Assembly (NCBI GenBank): GCA_964569015.1
Contig: CAZMSN010000029.1
Location: forward strand, 1 to 25,664
DNA length: 25,664 bases
From: CAYQEC01 sp964569015
Lineage (GTDB): Bacteria > Actinomycetota > Acidimicrobiia > Spongiisociales > UBA5794
Direction: 5' to 3'
A program made the translations under genes and the position numbers. This document shows, in pieces, positions 22,231-25,664 of the stretch (its first letter is position 1; each line of letters begins with the position of its first letter). The notes beneath the pieces are model-generated. The model ran no database searches and was not told the DNA's origin. It saw nothing but the letters and a program-made list of their open reading frames with translations.

Positions 22231-22772
22231 GCAAGGCGGTCCCGCACCACTGCCACCGCCTCGTCCACCGTGCCGGCGCAGGTGACGACCGATCCATCGG
22301 TCGTGAGGGACTCGGTGAGATCGGCGACGAGGCGGCGCCACTGGTTCCCCACCGTGACCACCGGCTTCGGGATGTCATCGGAGAAGCGCGCCACAAACGC
22401 CAGATTCCATGCCAGGAGCAGCTCGGCAAGGGTGCCGATGCGCCCCGGCAGGGTGATGGAGGCGTCGGAGAGGGCGAGGAGCTCCTCGATGCGCGGGATG
22501 AGCCCCGGCGCCGGGCGTTCGTCGGTGACGAAGGCGTTGGCGCCCGGCCGATCCGGGAACACGGTGGGAACGGTGACGCCGATGGCAAGGCCGCCTGCCT
22601 CTCTGGCGCCGCGAGAAACCGCCTCCATCGTGCCGGCGTAGCCTCCGGTGGCAACGGTGAATCCGGCCTCGGCGAGCAGCCGTCCGCAGCGTATGGCGTC
22701 GTCGTAGTCCTTGCTCTCCGGAGAGACTCTGGAGGAACCGAAGACCGCGACCGTCAAGACGGAGATTGTCAC
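22215..22772 (-). CDS. LOG-family (lysine-decarboxylase-like) nucleotide-binding protein
   Basis: The 185-residue Rossmann-type protein has VAVFGSSR near the start, GGYAGTMEAVSRGA (43-56) and LPGRIGTLAELL (108-119). The last is the PGGxGTxxE motif of LOG phosphoribohydrolases with its second glycine replaced by R111; E117 and R94 are kept. LOG enzymes release cytokinin-type bases from nucleoside monophosphates. The changed motif makes that activity uncertain, and other LOG-fold proteins only bind nucleotides. Start GTG 22772 has a weak ribosome site. It is convergent with marR, overlapping it by 16 nt. Confidence 0.8.
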   Translation of the reverse strand: MTISVLTVAVFGSSRVSPESKDYDDAIRCGRLLAEAGFTVATGGYAGTMEAVSRGAREAGGLAIGVTVPTVFPDRPGANAFVTDERPAPGLIPRIEELLALSDASITLPGRIGTLAELLLAWNLAFVARFSDDIPKPVVTVGNQWRRLVADLTESLTTDGSVVTCAGTVDEAVAVVRDRLAQPPG

Positions 22773-22815
22773 CGTTCCGTCCGGGGAAGCGGGGGCGTGG
22801 CGCTCACCATCGGCT

Positions 22816-23307
22816 TCAGGCGGTTCCGTCGTCGCCGTCCGGCGGCGCCGTGGGGTGAGCTGCGCTGCACCGGAGCGTCACATCGTCAACGGTGGCTTGA
22901 CTCGGCTCCAATCCGGCGGCGATCTCGTACCGAAGTGCCTCACGGGGACAGTCCTCGTGCGCGGCGCCGTCACGGTGCCACACCTTGAGCTTCAACGGGA
23001 CCTCGAGGCCGTCGCCGCCGGCGATCTCGTTGACTCCGGTCTCCCGGGCCTCCTCGTTCATGAGGTCGATGACAGACGGGATCTCGGGATCGGGCTCGAG
23101 GGTCGCGAGGAGCTTGTCACGGCGATTCATGCGCTTGCGCCTGCCGCCGGGCTCCACAGCCTCACCGGTTTCCCCGGACGCCCTGGCCCTGCGCTCGGCC
23201 TCGAACTCCATGAGCTTCCGAGCCGCGTCCCGACGCATGATCATGCGACCGAAGACGACGCCGATCGCGAGCAGGACGACGGCGAACAGAATGGCCGGAA
23301 TCCACAC
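22816..23307 (-). CDS. Small single-pass membrane protein, function unknown
   Basis: The 163-residue protein starts with one transmembrane helix (about 3-22). A basic stretch RRKRMNRRDK (56-65) and an acidic soluble C-terminal part of about 90 residues follow. Two cysteines are present, and I recognise no family. Start GTG 23307 has AAAGGAG 7 nt upstream. That site overlaps the end of the manC gene, whose stop is 4 nt before this start, so the two are almost certainly co-transcribed and perhaps translationally coupled. Confidence 0.7.
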   Translation of the reverse strand: MWIPAILFAVVLLAIGVVFGRMIMRRDAARKLMEFEAERRARASGETGEAVEPGGRRKRMNRRDKLLATLEPDPEIPSVIDLMNEEARETGVNEIAGGDGLEVPLKLKVWHRDGAAHEDCPREALRYEIAAGLEPSQATVDDVTLRCSAAHPTAPPDGDDGTA

Positions 23308-23311
23308 TTGC

Positions 23312-24685
23312 TCACTCCTTTCGATAGGGGGGCCGCGCCTCGATCTGAAGCAACATCAGATCGATCGGCACGCCCGAGGGGTTCCGCACGGTGAGGTCGG
23401 CGTCGGCGGGAAGGATTTCGCCGGGGTTCACCTCGACGTCTCCGACATGGACCGTTCCCGAGAGCACCACGCACAGCCTTCCGGCCGGTTTCCCCGGGCA
23501 GATCGTCATCTCCGCTCCCGGCAGCAGGGTGAGTCGCTCAGCCCGATATCCGTCTCCCCGGGCAACTACCTCTTCGAGGCCCCAGCTGCGTTGTGCCACG
23601 GGGACCTTGTCGGCTTCCCTCCTGCCTTCAGCACGGAGACTCTCGACCACGCTCTTGATGTCCTGAGCCCGGTCTCGCGGCGCCACCAGCACCGCGTCGA
23701 CCGTCTCGATGACGAGCATGTCGGTGATACCGACGGCGGCGACGAGGCGATGGTCAGAACGGAGGTAGCTGCCGGTGACATCGGAGGCGTAGACATCGCC
23801 GACGATGACGTTTCCGTGCTCGTCTCCGGCACCGATGTCCCAAACGCTCGACCACGAGCCGACGTCGCTCCATCCGAAATCGAGGGGTATGACGACAGCA
23901 TCGGTGGTGTGTTCCATGACCGCGTAGTCGATGGAGATGGAGGGAGAAGAGCGGAACGCGGTGGCATCGAGCCGGATCCCGTGGGAGCGATCGGCGGCGG
24001 AGAGGGCCCGGCGGCAGGCGGCAACGATGGCCGGCTGGCGGGCCTCGAGTTCCTCCAGATACCGGGACGCCCGGAAGAAGAAGATGCCGCTGTTCCAGAG
24101 GTGGTCGCCATTCGCCAGGTAGGCCTCGGCGGTTGCCTCATCAGGCTTCTCGACGAACTCGGCCACTCGAGTCACCCCGTCGTCGAGCGGTTCGCCCTTG
24201 CGGATGTAGCCATAGCCGGTTTCCGCATAGGTGGGGACGACGCCGAAGGCGACCAGGTAGTCCTGCGCTGCCAGCGCGGCGCCTCTCGCGGCAGTGGCGA
24301 GGAAGGCGTCGGTATCCCCGATGACGTGATCGGCCGGCAGCAGCAGCATCAACGGGTCGTCGCCGGCCTCGGTGAGCAGGAGGGCGGCGGAGGCTGCGGC
24401 GGGGGCCGTGTTGCGTCCCATCGGCTCGAGGACCATGCGACCTGGGTCGAAACCCGAATCCCGCAGCTCGGCCGAGATCAGATCGGCGTGGGCCCGGCTT
24501 CCCACCACCAGCGGCTGGGTGATCCCGGCGAGGTCCTTCACCCGATCGAGGGTGCCGCGCAGCATGGTCTGCTCGTCGATGAGGGGGAGGAGCTGCTTGG
24601 GGTGGGCTCGGCGCGACACGGGCCACAGGCGAGTGCCGCTCCCCCCGGAGAGCAGGACGGGTGTGATCGACGGAGACGATTCCAC
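23312..24685 (-). CDS. manC: Mannose-1-phosphate guanylyltransferase with degenerate isomerase cupin
   Basis: This 457-residue protein makes GDP-mannose from mannose 1-phosphate and GTP. The nucleotidyltransferase half is complete: LSGGSGTRLWPVSRRAHPKQ (12-31), FVEKPD (177-182), WNSGIFFF (197-204), SIDYAVME (251-258) and WSDVGSW (272-278). The C-terminal cupin (about 366-450) aligns to the phosphomannose isomerase half of AlgA/ManC, but the QxHxHRxEHW metal motif is replaced: C396, G398, P400, R403 and L404 stand where Q, H, H, E and H belong. Isomerase activity is therefore unlikely. Start GTG 24685 has TACATT 7 nt upstream, so the transcript may be leaderless; the frame stays open to 24871 without support. 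Product use in cell-surface glycans is inferred. Confidence 0.9.
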   Translation of the reverse strand: MESSPSITPVLLSGGSGTRLWPVSRRAHPKQLLPLIDEQTMLRGTLDRVKDLAGITQPLVVGSRAHADLISAELRDSGFDPGRMVLEPMGRNTAPAAASAALLLTEAGDDPLMLLLPADHVIGDTDAFLATAARGAALAAQDYLVAFGVVPTYAETGYGYIRKGEPLDDGVTRVAEFVEKPDEATAEAYLANGDHLWNSGIFFFRASRYLEELEARQPAIVAACRRALSAADRSHGIRLDATAFRSSPSISIDYAVMEHTTDAVVIPLDFGWSDVGSWSSVWDIGAGDEHGNVIVGDVYASDVTGSYLRSDHRLVAAVGITDMLVIETVDAVLVAPRDRAQDIKSVVESLRAEGRREADKVPVAQRSWGLEEVVARGDGYRAERLTLLPGAEMTICPGKPAGRLCVVLSGTVHVGDVEVNPGEILPADADLTVRNPSGVPIDLMLLQIEARPPYRKE

Positions 24686-24692
24686 GGCGGTC

Positions 24693-24698
24693 AATGTA
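24693..24698 (-). promoter_or_regulatory. Candidate -10 box of manC
   Basis: TACATT on the minus strand, 7 nt before GTG 24685, with no Shine-Dalgarno in between. The -35 region is weak. Confidence 0.4.
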
Positions 24699-24936
24699 TC
24701 GCCTCCGGCACCCGTAGGCCAGGAGATCGTGAGTCGGCCGCCTCGACACCGGCGACGAGGTGCGCGGGAGGCGATGTCGATGAAGGCATGTGGAGCGGTC
24801 GCGGGGCGGGCGTGATTGCGATGGGGGCGGCTGTCATGACATGGCTGAGCAATGACGATTGGCGGCGACACCTGTCGTGTCTCTCAGGCGTCCCGATCAT
24901 CATCGGGCGCGCTCCGGCGGGTTCGGCCGTGATCTC

Positions 24937-25664
24937 CTAGCCGGCATCGCCCTGCCCGCCGTCCGCATCGCTCTCCGGCTGCTGTTCGAGCAAGAGTGCC
25001 AGCTCGATGCGTGATTCGCCGCTGCCGAAGGCGGTGATGGTGTCACCGACACGAATCACCGTGTCTCCGTGGGGGATCAGTACCGAGGCGCCACGGCGCA
25101 CCGACACCAGAGTGGCTGCTTCGGGCCATGCGAGGTCGCGCACCAACTTGCCGGCGGCGACCGAGTCCCGCCGGACCGGGAGGTCGTAGAACGTGGTGCC
25201 CGGGCGGAGCCGCTGCTTGAGACGCTCCCGGTAGAGCTGGCGGTCGGCGGTTCCGCCGAGGGCGTGGTGGTACGCCCGCACCACGCTCTCTCGACGGAAC
25301 ATGCCGAGGTAGCAGCCCGAGTCGTCCTCGGCGACCACCGGGAGCCGCCCGACGCCGAGGGCGGCCATCCGGGCGAGGGCAGCGGACACCGGCATGCCGG
25401 GGGTGACCGTGATGGGCTGGCCCATCATGGCCGCAGTCACCGGCTGGGTGCCGGCTCCGGATTCTTCGGCGGCGGCGAGATCGGTGAGGGTCACGACACC
25501 GACGAGCCGCCCGTTCTCGACGACGGGCATGCCGTGATGGTGTCGCCGCTCGAGGATCTCGGCCGCCTTCGAGGTGGTCACGGAGGGATCGAGGACGTCG
25601 GGGGATCGGCTCATCACCTCCTCGACGGTGACGGTGTCGAGTAGGTCGATGTCTTCGGTGGCGA
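24937..25664 (-). CDS. CBS pair plus RCK/TrkA-C tail, probable C-terminus of a ClC chloride channel (partial)
   Basis: The minus-strand frame is open from the window end to TAG 24939-24937, about 242 residues with no start of its own. It has two CBS motifs (the first around VMSRSPDVLDPSVTTSKAAEIL, the second ending YLGMFRRESVV), then a TrkA-C/RCK-C domain with SVRRGASVLIPHGDTVIRVGDTITAFG. CBS pairs followed by TrkA-C are known at the C-terminus of bacterial ClC channels, so I infer that the membrane part lies beyond 25664. An internal GTG at 25617 could begin a shorter protein but splits the first CBS motif. Confidence 0.75.
   Translation of the reverse strand, partial: ATEDIDLLDTVTVEEVMSRSPDVLDPSVTTSKAAEILERRHHHGMPVVENGRLVGVVTLTDLAAAEESGAGTQPVTAAMMGQPITVTPGMPVSAALARMAALGVGRLPVVAEDDSGCYLGMFRRESVVRAYHHALGGTADRQLYRERLKQRLRPGTTFYDLPVRRDSVAAGKLVRDLAWPEAATLVSVRRGASVLIPHGDTVIRVGDTITAFGSGESRIELALLLEQQPESDADGGQGDAG

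Noticed and set aside
1..25664. CRISPR arrays, tRNA or rRNA genes, IS elements, prophage genes
   Set aside because: No regularly spaced repeats, cloverleaf sequences, transposase motifs or phage structural genes were seen on either strand.

Overview
The window is GC-rich chromosomal DNA with short intergenic gaps and many GTG starts. Several genes have a TANNNT -10 box only 6-9 nt before the start codon and no Shine-Dalgarno, which is the leaderless-transcript style common in Actinomycetota. A DUF1876 protein, an LCP-family protein, PIN-PhoH and an actinobacterial-looking sigma factor fit the same phylum. I infer an uncultured or deep-branching actinomycete, possibly class Acidimicrobiia; the class is a guess. 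I see no phage, IS element, CRISPR, tRNA or rRNA.

Layout. 1-2310: a truncated secreted-protein gene faces away from an aromatic operon made of a Phe/Tyr-rich leader peptide, an attenuator hairpin, a DAHP-synthase-like/chorismate-mutase fusion and, overlapping it by 4 nt, 3-methyladenine glycosylase (tag). 2388-6632: a 53-bp dispersed repeat, convergent O6-methylguanine methyltransferase, PIN-PhoH, a HIT hydrolase, a hairpin-rich 439-nt non-coding stretch and an MFS exporter. 6643-9556 (minus strand): HflX, DUF1876, DUF3795, the second copy of the repeat and a ferredoxin. 9832-11341: a membrane-anchored XRE regulator and a TauE/SafE permease.

11557-16108 (minus strand) is the most unusual part. 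Three co-directional genes encode envelope proteins. The middle one fuses a Wzc/CpsD-like ATPase domain, whose Walker A lysine is replaced by alanine, to an extracytoplasmic LytR-CpsA-Psr domain. The two flanking genes are paralogs that share an unrecognised extracytoplasmic domain with a conserved cysteine pair. I infer one envelope glycopolymer assembly or attachment system.

16109-18550: a sigma-70 factor behind a promoter region with a perfect TGTGA-N6-TCACA palindrome, a two-CBS protein and an unrecognised small protein. 18608-22772: a HerA-like ATPase, then divergent yceI and marR sharing two GTTGCA-N3-TGCAAC operators, then a LOG-family protein. 22816-25664 (minus strand): a small membrane protein, GDP-mannose pyrophosphorylase with a degenerate isomerase cupin, and the CBS/RCK tail of a probable ClC channel cut by the window end.

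A recurring theme is enzyme folds that have lost their catalytic residues in intact reading frames: the DAHP synthase domain, the BY-kinase-like domain and the ManC cupin.
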